From Hybos culiciformis (Eukaryota; Arthropoda; Insecta; Diptera; Hybotidae), in contig OZ023273.1 of NCBI GenBank assembly GCA_964007475.1, positions 60,283,834 to 60,347,833 of the forward strand: a stretch of 64,000 bases of DNA, in the 5' to 3' direction. The translations under genes and the position numbers were made by a program. Position 1 is the first letter of the stretch, and each line of letters begins with the position of its first letter. A model generated the notes under the pieces. It searched no databases, was not told the origin of the DNA, and worked only from the letters and a program-made list of their open reading frames with translations. Positions 1 to 12,370 of this stretch are shown one piece after another.

Positions 1-443
1 CCCGTAGAAAGAAAAATTAATACACAATTTAAAAGAGCCTAATACCGTTTCTGCACTTGTCTGCAAAGGTTTATTCCTAAGGCCACCTTAACGAAACCCG
101 TACACTCTATTTTTTGACACTTAAAAAAAAAGATGTGTAAACAAACTCTTTCCATCTTGTTTATTTTCAAATTTATAGAAAAAAGGCAGAAAAAAGCAAG
201 GAAAAAGCATAAAAGTTGGCAAACTGACATTTTTTGTCTGTAAACTAACTTTTTTGTCTGCAAGTGGCCTTTTACGCAAAGGTTAGTTATTTTTTTTCCT
301 TTTTTTTGTATGAGTAAGGCCTGTTCACAGGTCAATATACAGGTCAGTTCCGCTCTAAAGTCAGTTTTAAGGTCCAAGTTCAGATAATATTGAAATGTTG
401 AGCGTTATTAATCAAATTTAGTAATTTAGTCCTAAGCTAATTT
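1..443. other. non-coding, weak short repeats
   Basis: No gene is seen. A short phrase ending in TTTTTTGTCTG occurs twice near 229-261, and a CAGGTCA-type phrase twice near 330-348. This resembles, on a small scale, the phrase arrays elsewhere in the window. The minus-strand open frame here is low-complexity and unconvincing. Confidence 0.4.
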
Positions 444-850
444 CAGTGTTGCTAATTTCATTGAAAAATGTAAGATATTTTAAAAATAGCTTATTGTTTA
501 TAAATTATTTTCTTAATTCGAATAATATTTGTTTTAAGATGGTAATTCTTAAATATGGTAACGTAATGAATAACTTTTACGCGGCTGCTAACCAGAACGC
601 CAATGCCTTTTATTTTTGTTTGAAGCTACAGAAGACTTGATCCAATTTAAATTTACTTAATAATTGGCTCAACCTACTGTACATTCAAACGAAAATAAAG
701 GGCGTTGCGTTCTGGTTAGCAGCCACGTAAAGTTACTCATTATGTCGTTTAAGATTTACCATCTTAAAATAAATATTACTCTAATTAAGAATTTAATTTA
801 TATACATGTGTTAAAACTAAATCAAAAATTTGTGTAAATTCGCAACACTA
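444..850. mobile_element. hairpin MITE, hAT-like ends
   Basis: About 400 bp. It begins CAGTGTTGCTAATTT and ends with the inverse of TAGTGTTGCGAATTT. Internally, long inverted arms (about 511-624 and 677-790) pair with few mismatches around a short loop, so a transcript would fold into a long hairpin. The CAGTG start is typical of hAT elements, but no clean 8-bp target duplication is visible and the family call is tentative. There is no transposase frame. Confidence 0.65.
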
Positions 851-1591
851 AAATTATAAATTTACTAAATTTCAACAACAACGCCGAATATTCCTAAATT
901 TAAAGAATTTGACTCTTTAAAATCGTTGCGAAATGATATTTATTTTTTAAAAACCTTTAAAAAAATTTGTAATTCTGCATTTTCAATAATTTACCTACAT
1001 TTTTAGATTAATTCATCTAGTAAAATCTTATAAAGAGTACTAACTTTATGGTTTTATATACACACATTTTACATATTTTTTTTACTATAAATATCTTCTA
1101 TCTTCTTTTATATATATAAAACTTAAAGTATGTTTGTCTGTCTGCTTATATGTTACCGCTCAATCGATCAAACTTACACCATGTCTTTACCTCGGGTCGT
1201 GGGTTATTACAGGCTATTTTAAAACCTGATTGGAGTCCGATTTCATTCAAGTTTTGTACATAAAAAGAGGAAATGATCAAAAACACAAATCTGGTTTGGT
1301 TTGGAAACCTGTTCATTTTTAGTTTTATCCAAATTTATAAAATAACTGGCTTTTAAAATTCTCTATAAACCTGATAACAAAAATTCCACTTGCAAAAGTA
1401 AAACAGTCAGAGTCGTAGCTAGTATATTTATAAATCACAGTGAATAAATACACTGCGAATTGCGTGTTCTGGGGTTTATTTCCAACATTCTAGGATTTTT
1501 CTGCAATATTCTAACGAAAAGTTAGTAAATTTTTTCAAAAAAAAAAGTAAATTTTTTCATAAAAAAGTAAGTTTTGTAAAACGAAAAAACT
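851..1591. other. intergenic, possible old repeat
   Basis: No coding region is recognised. The stretch around 1120-1440 is less AT-rich than its surroundings, with a GTTTGTCTGTCTG phrase and text that looks like an old transposon fragment. I cannot name a family. Confidence 0.35.
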
Positions 1592-2310
1592 GGTCAAATG
1601 TCGGATTGTCAAATGTCAGATTGTCAAATGTCACATTGTCAAATGTCCGTTGTCAAATGTCATATTGTCAAATGTCCGTTGGCAAATGTCCGATTGGCAA
1701 ATGTCCGTTGGCAAATGTAGGATTGGCAAATGTCCGTTGGCAAATGTAGAATTGGCAAATGTCCGTTGGCAAATGTAGAATTGGCAAATGTCCGTTGGCT
1801 AATGTCGGATTGTCAAATGTCCGTTTGGCAAATGTCCGTTGGCAAATGTCCGTTGGCAAATGTCAGATTGTCAAATGTAAGATTGTCAAATGTCAGATTG
1901 TCAAATGTCATATTGTCAAATGTCAGATTGTCAAATGTCATATTGTCAAATGTAAGATTGTCAAATGTCACATTGTCAAATGTCAGATTGTCAAATGTCA
2001 GATTGTCAAATGTCAGATTGTCAAATGTCAGATTGTCAAATGTCAGATTGTCAAATGTCATATTGTCAAATGTCAGATTGTCAAATGTCAGATTGTCAAA
2101 TGTCAGATTGTCAAATGTAAGATTGTCAAATGTCAGATTGTCAAATGTCATATTGTCAAATGTCAGATTGTCAAATGTCATATTGTCAAATGTCAGATTG
2201 TCAAATGTCAGATTGTCAAATGTCAGATTGTCAAATGTCAGATTGTCAAATGTAAGATTGTCAAATGTCCGTGGGCAAATGTCAGATTGGCAAATGTCAT
2301 TTGGGCAACT
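1592..2310. repeat. 15-bp minisatellite array (about 48 units)
   Basis: Tandem units of the form TGTcagATTGTCAAA. From 1861 to about 2265 there are 27 units in perfect 15-bp register. They differ almost only in one triplet, which is mostly cag, with cat, aag and cac variants. The left part (1592-1860) mixes variants with a GTTGGCAAATG core. The variant order cag-aag-cag-cat-cag-cat occurs from 1861 and again from 2101, suggesting a 240-bp higher-order copy. Because the unit is a multiple of three and lacks stops in several frames, long open frames of pentapeptide repeats appear on both strands. These are a by-product, not evidence of a protein. Confidence 0.95.
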
Positions 2311-5300
2311 GTCCGGGAATCGTTGGTACCTACATATGAATATTTTGTGCACAAATTTAGAGAAAAGAGCATTTATGCAATCTGCAAAATATTTTTGAAT
2401 TTCAAAAAAAAGAAAAAAAAAATTAATCTGCAACAACTGTGAAAAATATGGTTTTAAAAAAAAAGTTTATGCCAAAACATCAGAATTATGTTCATCGTTC
2501 CAAAACGAAAATACTAAAAAACCTATTTAATTTATATACATAAAAAAAGTATTTTCTAAATGCATTTTTTTGAAAATACAAAAAAAAATTTATAACGTCC
2601 ACAACGCACATATCACATAATATACATATTAATGTTGTGCATTTCCAATAGTAGCATTTTAATTCCTCACACATGTAAATATGTATATTTGATAAAGCTA
2701 GAATCCTATGCGTGCGTACTATATTCATAGATTTTTTTAAAAAAAAAAAGGTATATGCTTGAAAGAATTTTCGCGCGAGTTTGTGAAGTTAAATACAGGA
2801 AAAAAAAAATGAAAAGATCAAAGATAAAAAAAAACTCAATGATGTTAAAGAACAAGAAAATTTAACAAAAATATGTCTCATATAAGGAACTACTATAACA
2901 GAATTATGTTTTTTTGCTATCAAGATAAAAATTATTTCTTAAATTTGTTTGATAGGTATCGAAAAACGAGAACTACTCATATATAGTAGACTGAGGGAAA
3001 TAGTTTTGACGAGAAATATTGTGAACATAATATGAATATTTCAACGACATTACGACATTTGATCACTTCACAAAATTATCAGATAAAGCTTTATAACTCG
3101 ATTCTTGAATATTTAATTTGTATATATACAATATGTAATGTATATACGTTCACACAGCATACTTTTGAACTTCACTTTAAAACACATATTTATTGTTCGA
3201 AATTTTATTCTAAGTCCTGTGCCCATGAAAGAAAATTGGAATGAATGTTGGTTGAAAAGTAAATTTTAAAATTTACCATTTTAGATAACTTAATTTTTCT
3301 AATAAATTAAAAATACCTATTTGCGCACTTTTTTCAATATAAATAATACTTTAATATTAATAATGTTAGATCTTTCGATTCTAATTTACCAGCTTATTTT
3401 ATAAACTTACATTTCATACAAAAACTTAGTTAGCTAGGACTGGACATTAAAGGGTGACACGAATCACACCAAGGAAGAAATTTTTGATCTAATGTGAATT
3501 TCTTTAATTTATTCAATTTCGATTTTCAGTTTCTATAAAGTTTAAATCATTTTCTGGCTTTTTCCAGGTTTCTTCAAAGTGTAAAAATACCCTTCCCGAA
3601 CATGTATTATCTTTTCTCTGCAGTGACGCACTACTTGTTTGGAAGTTTCGTTTTATGAAGTAAAAGCGACATTTAACGATATTTAACGATATCTTGTAAT
3701 TATTCAGCGAATAAAATTTAAAGCACTAAGAACAAAAACAACTATTTGAATTTGTTACATTTTAATGAAATTTACCGCACCACATCCAAAAGAGATTACC
3801 GACTTTCCTCCATTCTGTCTTGTTAGAAGGTACCTCTTAAGTAGTTTTATATTATAATAATAATTTATTCCTAATTTCAGTAGGCATTTCATATTTAAGC
3901 TTTCTTCCTAATTCCTTCCAATGCCTTATACTCTAATTAATGTGGGCTTAAGAGATTTCACATAATACGTCATCAAACATCAATTACCAATAAATTAATA
4001 GTAAATTTTCAGGATGTCTGGTTAACCAATAAGATTAAACAGGCCGATTGATTAGGCTCTTATGATCCATTAATAATTTAACAGCACACAGTATCTAAAC
4101 TGAGTATGACTTGGTATATGAGAAATCAATATTGATTCACGTGAACTTCTTAAATCTTGAAAATTAATATTCTTTAAATAATATAACAAATAAATAAATT
4201 AATTATTAAAGTTCTATTTAAAAACAATTTTATTTATATTTCTTTCAAAGCTTTATTTGTTTTTATAAAAGATTTTTTAATTTAATTGAATTAAATTTTT
4301 TTAAATAATATAAGGTTTATGTATAAATATTAAATGAAAAAACTATATGAATAATTTGGAATTAAAATAACATACATAAATATATATACGATACACCACC
4401 AAGATGAAACAAAAATCTAAAATGATTTCATTAAAATTGGTCTTTTAAAAAAAAAAGGCTTAGAATGTTATTACAAGGTGTACTTTAGGTCACTATATTT
4501 TTCATTCACATATACAGTACTATACACACGTACATATTACATGAAATAAAATTGTGACTAACTACAGAAAAGTTAAGCTACATTTATTCAATTTTAAAAT
4601 GTTTATTAAATAAAAAGTAAAAAAAAAATAAAAACAAATGAGCACAATTTACATCTTATTACATTACACTTTACTTTTTTTTTTGTTTTTGTATTTTATT
4701 ACTTATTATTTTTTATTCCCGTATATGAACCTATATATATTACATTTCTTATTTTCTTTGATAACTCCATTAGCATTTTTCAAATATTATTCTGAATTCT
4801 TTAAATAGAAAATAAAAATATTTATACATGTTTTACACAAACTGTTTTGTTTGTTGTGGGAAGAGTTTTCATACAGTTAAAAAAAAATAAAGTTACTAAC
4901 TTTGCTTTATTTTTCTCGTTAAAAGTTTTGTTAAAACTTAATTATGTATCTTTTTTTTATTAAAGTTAAAGTTAAATTTTTAATTTTATAATATATAATT
5001 AAGATTTAATTTTTTTGTTTAAGTATTTTGGCTTTGCTAATTCAATATAACTTTTGCCACATAACGATTGCCCTTAAAAAAATGATTAATGGGTTTAATA
5101 AAAATTTGAAAAAAGTGTAGTGTAGAAAAAAAAAAAGAGTAGTGTAGAACAATATCTCACAATTGGTGCGTGTAGAGCCAGTGATAATATAAGGGGGTAC
5201 GGTGGATTTCGGACACACTACTGCTAAAATTTTCCAACCCCTAGAACGCCGCCGCCGCCCCCCCCCCCCTTTTCGTTCTGGGACACCCATTTGTCCATTT
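2311..5300. other. intergenic, no gene seen
   Basis: AT-rich sequence with homopolymer runs. No convincing exon, RNA gene or complete mobile element is seen. From about 5160 to 5300 a GC-rich patch with a CGCCGCCGC run and a C homopolymer precedes the next repeat array and probably belongs to it. Confidence 0.5.
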
Positions 5301-5302
5301 TC

Positions 5303-5470
5303 TGAAAATAGGGCCAATCGGGCCGGTAAATGTATGTATTATAAACATTTACCATTTACGATGTGGACATTTGCCTAATCTTCTTGTAGTTAATGTAGGT
5401 ACACATATACCGGCAAATGTATACATTAACCTGGAAATGTACATTAACCGTAACATATACATTTCAGCAT
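5303..5470. repeat. array of AAATGTA phrases with GGGCCAATCGGGCC edge
   Basis: It starts with GGGCCAATCGGGCCGGTAAA. Several AAATGTA or TACATTT cores follow in both orientations, separated by variable linkers. The inverse of the starting phrase lies at about 9889-9911, next to a second short set of GGTAAATGT phrases (9845-9896). The two loci may be halves of one large inverted-repeat element or two copies of a short one. Distance and low complexity prevent a decision. Confidence 0.6.
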
Positions 5471-7552
5471 TTTAATCATTTAAAAATAGAAAATGTTTCG
5501 TTTAGGATATATCGACTAAAATAAATTTCTCTAGGATTTATAAATTTCTCTAGGATATATCGACTAAAATACGTATAACACAAAAGAGAATAATTGCACA
5601 AATTCGGTATTTGCATCCGAAGTGGAAATTCTATAAAACAAAACTGATAAGAAAAATATATGGCATTAAGATATTATACGGCATTGATAGTTTGAGAAAA
5701 ATGCAAAAAATAAAAAAAATGGAAGAATAAAAACTAACCAAAACAACGTTTCTTCCAATTGACTCAACATTCTTATAACAGTAAAAAAATCAACATTATA
5801 CGAACGTGTATGTAAAATGGAAATTCATTGTGATGGAAAAAAAATAAATTGTGCAATCTGCATTAAATTTTAGACAAATCTTCTGGTCAAAGTACTTATA
5901 TAAATTGATACTGAATTATTTTCCTCCAATTATCTAAAGATATAGGTACATTTTATACCTATGGAAATGAAAATAAAACTGTTTACCAATTTTTTCAAGT
6001 CTATTCAATGTAAATATGTGTACACTGTACGTACATACATAATAATAATATAAATTAGTTCGGTTTTAATTTTCCATGAATCCAATATTATATAACTTGA
6101 GTTTTTGATTTTGAAAAATTAATAAGATTTTTTTCACGTTATCCTGCGGATTTAAAAAAAACTCTTAAACCAATGTAGATCATTTGTATATCAAAGGGTT
6201 TTCGGGTATGGTCCGTGTCATATAGACACACAGTCCATCACATCCGATTAATAGATATTTCCCATCAAAATTATAATTAAAATTAAAATTTTGAATTAAA
6301 AAAACTATATATGTATTTAATAAAGACTAGGTTCAGGCGAAAGAACATACAACAGAGCTACTAGTATAAAAAATTATATTATTAATATACTTTCTTTTAT
6401 TAATTTTAACGCAGGCAATGGACGAATTAAATTAAGAATAAAAATTAAGCATTTTGTGAAATTTTTATATAAATATGTTTTAAAGAGTATAAGATTAATA
6501 AAGTTAATAATAAATTGATAACTATACAGAGGAAATGACAATATTACATAAATTTAGTTAAATATAGATCATATACATAATAATATATATCGGACACTAA
6601 TAAATACAATTTTCTCTATAGTATGAATATCTTGCGAGATTATTCAACAAATGGAAAAATTTTAAATTACATAGACGTATATAAATATAAATATTACTTT
6701 TTGTTATGTAATGCTATGTATATATATTTGACCTAAATATTAAAAACCAATATTACATAAGAAAGATTTCCATTAATTGTTGGCGTCGGTCGTCGCATAA
6801 TTCAAAGTGAAAAGTAACTTGTATTATTAACTTTTAAAAGACTGGCTTTATCTGTCTATGCATGCGCAATGTTAATATGAAACAAAAAAAAAACATTTCT
6901 AAAGAGAGTTCATGGTCTATGAAAAATTTATGTAAATAAAATATGAATATCAGCATCGGCATCGGAATAACTTGATTTTGGTTAACAGTCAGTCAATTTT
7001 AATTTTTTTAACAAGGTTATTTTCTGTTGAACAAGGAATTCAATAAATTGAGAATTCATTCATTTTTTTTTTATATAATATATTCTAATCTTAACTATTT
7101 ATTATAAGAAGGTAGACTTTGTTCATGAATATCATAATGAATCATTAAATTTTTAAAAGAGAGATTGTATAAATTTATTGAAACTCAATTATTATGCTTA
7201 CGTATGAACAACAGTGTATATACCTATTGGTTTTATAATCCATCATTTTGTATAAATATGAAGTTTGATGTACAACAAATTTTTTTTCATACTACATAAC
7301 ACACTGTTACTGTTATATTCCATTAATGAATGAGCAATAAGCAGACTAGAATCACTTTGAATATTTATAGAGCAAAACATTATGATAGGTTTGACATATA
7401 TAACGAATTTAAGTTTTGAAATCAAAATAATTATTATACTTATCCCATAAAGCTCCCAATCGTTGTTTTCTTCAAAAAACCTTTATGTTAAAATTCATCA
7501 AATTTTATGACTTAACCTATTAGATTCTTCAAGTGTTTCAGGCCCTCAATTA
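5471..7552. other. intergenic, no gene seen
   Basis: AT-rich, with short direct repeats (a CTCTAGGATwTA phrase twice near 5500-5570). No exon, RNA gene or complete mobile element is recognised. Confidence 0.5.
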
Positions 7553-7863
7553 TTTTAAGGGAATGTGCAGCCTTACTAGTAGCCTTCAGTTATTTTTTTT
7601 ATTAAATCAATTCTTTCTGGTGGAAAGCTTCATTTATTATCCTAGTTTATAAAAAATATATAAAAAGGATATTTCTCATTATAGACCAATTGTTTGCTTA
7701 TCTACTATTCCAAAAATTTTCGAGGTAATAATTTCTAATAACCCTCAGTTTCACATACAATCTATTCTTTCCCCTTTTCAACATGGTTTTACTTCCAGTA
7801 GATCTACCGTCACAAATATATTAGAACTAAATACTATTGTTACAGATAGTCTAGGATTATACT
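7553..7863 (+). pseudogene. LINE reverse transcriptase fragment (degenerate)
   Basis: Read on the + strand, 7663-7863 gives a 66-codon stretch containing HYRPIVCLSTIPKIFE and then QHGFTSSRSTVTNILE. These match the fingers and palm blocks RPIsLLs..sKifE and QhGFr..rSt of jockey/CR1-like non-LTR reverse transcriptases. Upstream, from about 7553, the Leu-rich and WKxSFI blocks of the same domain are visible but out of frame, so at least one frameshift lies near 7655. The reading ends in a stop where a small MITE begins. No catalytic YADD block survives. It is a dead 5'-truncated copy, and the clade within the jockey/CR1 group is uncertain. Confidence 0.8.
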
Positions 7864-8176
7864 AGACAGTAAAACTGTCTTGACGAAGACAGTATTTATT
7901 TGTGTTGTGAATTTTTATTACAACACAGAAGCCAGTGAAAAAGACAGTACAGTCGGAAAAAATTAAAAACAATAAAAATATGTGATTGCTAATGAAAAAA
8001 CGTAAATAAATACCGTAATTTTATTTTCTTTACTGTACTTAGTAAAAAAAGTGTCAGTTATTAAAAATAAAAAATTTTCTTATAAATAAAATTTAGACAG
8101 TAAAAAAGCCACCCAACTTACTGTCCTGTTTTTTTATCTTACAAACACACCCACTGTCCGTAAAGTTTACTGTCTA
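7863..8176. mobile_element. small MITE with TAGACAGTAAA ends
   Basis: About 314 bp with inverted ends TAGACAGTAAA at each side. If TA is the target duplication, the element proper is 7865-8174 and resembles Tc1/mariner-type MITEs. It contains several ACTGTC-like phrases in both orientations. It sits between the LINE fragment and a LINE 3' tail, so it probably inserted into the LINE. Confidence 0.6.
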
Positions 8177-8377
8177 ATGTTATCTAATGATTCTAATGTA
8201 TCTGAAGCTCTCTTTATTTTAAGTTCTTTTATTATGCCATATCTATAATACTCTCAATTTCTAGGGTTTTTGAAATTAAATTCTCTGATTTATTTTTTAA
8301 TGTAATGTATATATTGTAAATATTCAAATTTTATAAGGCTTATGATTAAGGTCATCTTATAAATATAAATAAAATAG
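8177..8377 (+). mobile_element. probable LINE 3' end
   Basis: This degenerate sequence follows the MITE and ends in a TAAGGTCATCTTATAAAT-like segment with AAATAAAAT. That resembles the 3' tails of jockey/CR1-type LINEs, which end in short TTATAAATAAA-like repeats. It is on the same strand as the reverse transcriptase fragment, so both are probably one copy with a large internal deletion. Confidence 0.5.
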
Positions 8378-9452
8378 TTTTTTTTACTAAACTTCAATTT
8401 ATTACTTGTAAATATACATCACTAAGCCTGGTGCGCAGTGGGAAACTACTGTAACTGCTCATATATTAAGTTACATGTATAATGTAAATATATAGTATTA
8501 CTGCTAATATTTTTTAACTCTATTTCTCTCAATCATATATTTTACTGAGACATACGGATTATTCTTTAATTTCAATTAGGGCTCCAATAAAGTTTAAAAT
8601 TGGTAGACTTTCTTTATCTTCTGTTTTGAAATTATAAATTTAAAAAAACATTATTATATTAAAAATTTTTAGTTTTTGACCATCATTTTACTCAAATTAA
8701 ATTTTCAACAATACTCGCATGACTGGCTGTATTTTTTATTAGATTTTTTTCTAAATAGAAAAAAAAAATAGTAGAATTTGAAACTTGAAAATATATGTAA
8801 TTAAGAAGTACATACTTTTTGTCTATAAATTTAATTTTATTTATTTTCTTCTAAATATAGATATAGGAAAAAAATTTAACTGAATTTCATTGCAATAAAA
8901 TAAAACTTCCGCAATTTTAAAATTTCAATTGCGCGTTTGTTAGATAAATTTAAAAAAGATAAAAAACACTTAACCGTTTTAACGAATTTGGCAAATAGTC
9001 CATAATTTTTGTTTCTAAAAACATATATTTGGTCTACATTAAAAAAATTGTTTTAAATTTTTTATTGTTACGTGCAATTTTATGTATATGTACTCAATAA
9101 TCAACGACCTATAAAATTTGAAACTGTAATTAATTGACGATCAAATTCTTTTCAAAAGTTAAAAAATTATACTGCAGCGACAATTAGAAAAGAATATATA
9201 TCATAAAATATCATCAAGTGAAAAAATTCTCTTTAATGTTTTGATTTTATATTATTGAAGTTTAACTTCTTGATCGAGGTATTGTTAAAAATTTTATGCA
9301 ACGAAAAGGGGAAATAGTTCAACAGGATCAAACTACAAATACAAAAGCGGGGAAATATGAGGTGCGCAGCATGTAGATAATAGCGTTACTATTACAAAAT
9401 AATATCCAAAATAATAGGGATGTGACTTGCAAAAAAAAATGCTAAAAAGGAG
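8378..9452. other. intergenic, no gene seen
   Basis: AT-rich. No exon, RNA gene or clear mobile element is recognised. Confidence 0.5.
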
Positions 9453-10668
9453 ATCGCGTAGAAATTCTGTGTTGCAAAATTCTTTGTTTGCAAAATTCTG
9501 TATAACAAAAAAAAATTCTGGATTCCAAAATTCTGTATTGAAAAAAAATTTATGAGTAAATTTTGTATGTACAAAATTCTGTTTGACAAAATTCTGCTAT
9601 AGTGAAATTCTGCTGCATTAAAATTGTGTATGGACAAAATTCAGTTATAGTAAAATTCTGTATGGCGAAGTAGGAGTAAAATCTAAAAAAAGAGATAATT
9701 ATTGTTGTTGGATAAATGTATAATCATGTTAATCATGTAGCTTGTAAACAAAAAAAAATCAAATTATTTTATTGCTAATTAAATTCATCTCCTATTAAAA
9801 AAAAAAATATTTTTTTATATATGTTACGACGAATGTACGAATTCCGGTAAATGTGAGTTTACTTTTGGTAAATGTTAATATTACAGTACATTTACCGGCC
9901 CGATTGGCCCCATTTTTATGTACGGCGTAGAGCAAGCGTCGGCAAGACTTTCATCAACTGGGCCAGATGCAGATTTTTCAATTTTTTTGTGGGATTAAAT
10001 CTTTCATTTACTTAATTTACAATTCGTAATGCTACAACAATAGCAGCCCTTCACAAAATTTGGCGATCAATATTTAGCAGAAAACAATATTTTTAATGCA
10101 ACATTTATTGAATAATTCAAAAAGTTGTAGTAATAGAATTTTTTTAAAAGCTGAATTATATAAATATGAGGTTCTGAATGGAATTTTTGATAGTTTTAAT
10201 TTTTTTTGCTGTAAAAAAGTTAAAAAATTATAAAAAGGCCTAGAAGAATAAATCAGGCCGAATAACAAGGCGGCAATAAAAATCTTGGAGGGCCAAAAAA
10301 GAACACCGAATGGGCCGTATCTGGCTCGCGGGCCGTATGCTGCCGACCCTTGGCGTAGAGGGTTTACCCCTTATCCAAATAGGGGGTGCGGGGTGGCGGG
10401 CAGGCGAACTGGTAGTCGGTCAGAGGGATTTGCGGCACCCACGCATAAATTTTTATTTTATTTTTCCAATACAGAATTTTGCAATACAGAATTTTGAAAT
10501 ACAGAATTTTGCGGTACATAATTTTACAATACAGTATTTTGTCTAACAGAATTTTGTCTAACAGAATTTTGTCTATACAGAATTATGCAATAGAGAATTT
10601 TGTTAATACAGAAATTTGCTAAATAGAATTTTGGTAAACAGAATTATGCAATACAGAATTAAGACCCC
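9453..10668. mobile_element. Foldback-like element with phrase-array arms
   Basis: The left arm (about 9457-9660) repeats AAATTCTGT at about 15-25 bp spacing with variable linkers. The right arm (about 10470-10663) repeats the inverse, ACAGAATTTTG, at similar spacing. The arms are mirror-image arrays around a loop that holds short GGTAAATGT phrases, a GC-rich patch (10353-10440) and an inserted hAT-like element. Inverted arms built of short tandem units are the hallmark of Foldback/Galileo-type elements. Family membership is inferred from architecture only. The long frames across the arms are repeat by-products. Confidence 0.65.
9933..10352. mobile_element. hAT-like MITE, 8-bp TSD gcgtagag
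   Basis: It begins CAAGCGTCGGCAAG and ends with the inverse of CAAGGGTCGGCAGC. It is flanked on both sides by the perfect 8-bp direct repeat gcgtagag (9925-9932 and 10353-10360). The 8-bp duplication and the CAgGGGTCGGCAA-like end fit hAT. It is 420 bp with no transposase. It lies inside the loop of the Foldback-like element and is therefore younger. Confidence 0.88.
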
Positions 10669-11246
10669 AACCCATTAAATTTTGAAAAAATTAATTTAAA
10701 AATTAAATGAATTTCATGAATATACACATAAACAACCACTTGGTAAATGATGTTAATTTTTGGATTTTTATTCGAAAGTACTAATAAAATAAGCCTAAGA
10801 TCTTTCTCTCTAGTTAGACTATATAGTTTCTAAGATATCAAGCAATAAAAATGTATGAAAAACGGAACATTCCATAAAATGAGCATTTTCAAAAAATTAT
10901 ACAGAGCGAACGACTAGTTCGATTTCAAATATTTTTATTGTTTTAGAAAGATAAAGACAGAAATTTACGGTTAAACATTTTTAAAAAAGCAGCATAATTC
11001 ATAATTAAATTGTCAAAATAAATGTCAAATTTTACCACACACAAACTTAGTTGAAAAAATTATGTATTTTCTTTTATTTATGTCTTCAAAATTTAATAAT
11101 TTAAAAGGAAATCATCATTTACTTTCATTTTATATAAAATTGTATAACAACTTTAAAAAAAGCTTTTCAAAATTTCAAACTTTTAAAAAAATTTAAGCTT
11201 TTTAGGGACTCACGGGAAGAAAGGAAATAAATAGTAGATTACAACA
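10669..11246. other. intergenic, no gene seen
   Basis: AT-rich. No exon or clear repeat is recognised. Confidence 0.5.
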
Positions 11247-11415
11247 CATGTTAATAAAATTTGTTATTACAACGAGTTGTGTATACATAAAAACACATGG
11301 ACACGCGTCAATACTTATATCTGAGACCGTTAGGGCGAGTTATATAATATTGACAAGTGTCCATGTGTTTTTGTGTACATAGACAACGAGCTGTATAACA
11401 AATTTTATTAACATG
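11247..11415. repeat. inverted repeat hairpin
   Basis: Arms of about 57 bp (11247-11303 and 11358-11415) pair with a handful of mismatches around a loop of about 54 bp. They include CATGTTAATAAAATTTGTTA and AAACACATGGACA. Probably a hairpin MITE. No target duplication was identified. Confidence 0.75.
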
Positions 11416-11425
11416 TTTTGTACAC

Positions 11426-11652
11426 TGTTTTAATGTGCATGTGAGAGGTAGTTGCAATCAATACATTTGCAATGCAAAAAATAAACTAAAGTTCAAAATG
11501 AAGAAAGTAAATAAAATTGAAGAGTGGTAAATAAAATTGAAGTGTGTAAATAAAATTTTCTTAAATAAATAATTGACGCATTTAATATGCCATTTACCAA
11601 GCTAAATTTACGATTGTAAATACAACTTACCGATCACATGCACATTAAAAAA
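11426..11652. mobile_element. small MITE, TAATGTGCATGTGA ends
   Basis: About 227 bp with imperfect terminal inverted repeats of about 30 bp (core TAATGTGCATGTGA). It directly follows the previous hairpin. The interior is AT-rich and non-coding. Confidence 0.6.
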
Positions 11653-12370
11653 CATTATATATTATATTTTTATATTATAATAGTCAATCAAATTCCAAAT
11701 CAAAATGACAATATATACCAATTACAAATTGATTATACACCAAAACCAAATTATCTATCTACATTTAAAATATTGTAATACGGGATTTTCAATCAACTCT
11801 AAAAGTAGGATAATGTATGAAATAGCTACTCATTGTATTAGAATTTTTAATTTTCCATAATAATATAAATACACTTAAATAAGTAAGTTGTTGTAAATTT
11901 TATTTTTCAAGTATGTTACTTTTAACAAAACTTGATGCCAGTTTATCAAACACAGTTAGCAGTTAAATTTTGTGGCATCTAAGAATAAAATATTTTTTTT
12001 ATATAATGAGGATAAAAAACAAAACAAATAATAAATAAAAATAAACCTCAATTTAAAAAAATTAAAGGAATGTGCTATATTATCTTCTACATTATGTGCA
12101 AGTTTCTAAACTAAAAGACTATGTTCTAAACTAAAAAACCATAAAATAAACAAAATAATATGTACTATTATAGTCCACTAATTTTTTTATATTAACTTTT
12201 AAATCTTATAATTTGGAGGTATGTAACGCCAATTTCATTATCTTAAAAAATATATCTAACATTAAAATTTAATTCCAAAAAAGAATAAAACAATTATGTA
12301 TGTATTTATATAATAATATATGGATACCATTCCTACATATATTTTATTTATGAACTGTACATATTACTTA
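11653..12370. other. intergenic, no gene seen
   Basis: AT-rich, with a short direct duplication (TTCTAAACTAAAA, twice near 12101-12136). No gene is recognised. Confidence 0.5.

Noticed and set aside
1592..2310. CRISPR-like array
   Set aside because: The units are 15 bp with no unique spacers, and the host is a eukaryote.
1668..2442. Three long overlapping frames on both strands with pentapeptide repeats (such as LSNVR, IVKCQ or FDNLT)
   Set aside because: They follow from a 15-bp repeat without stop codons. All readable frames are open alike, so there is no sign of selection for one protein.
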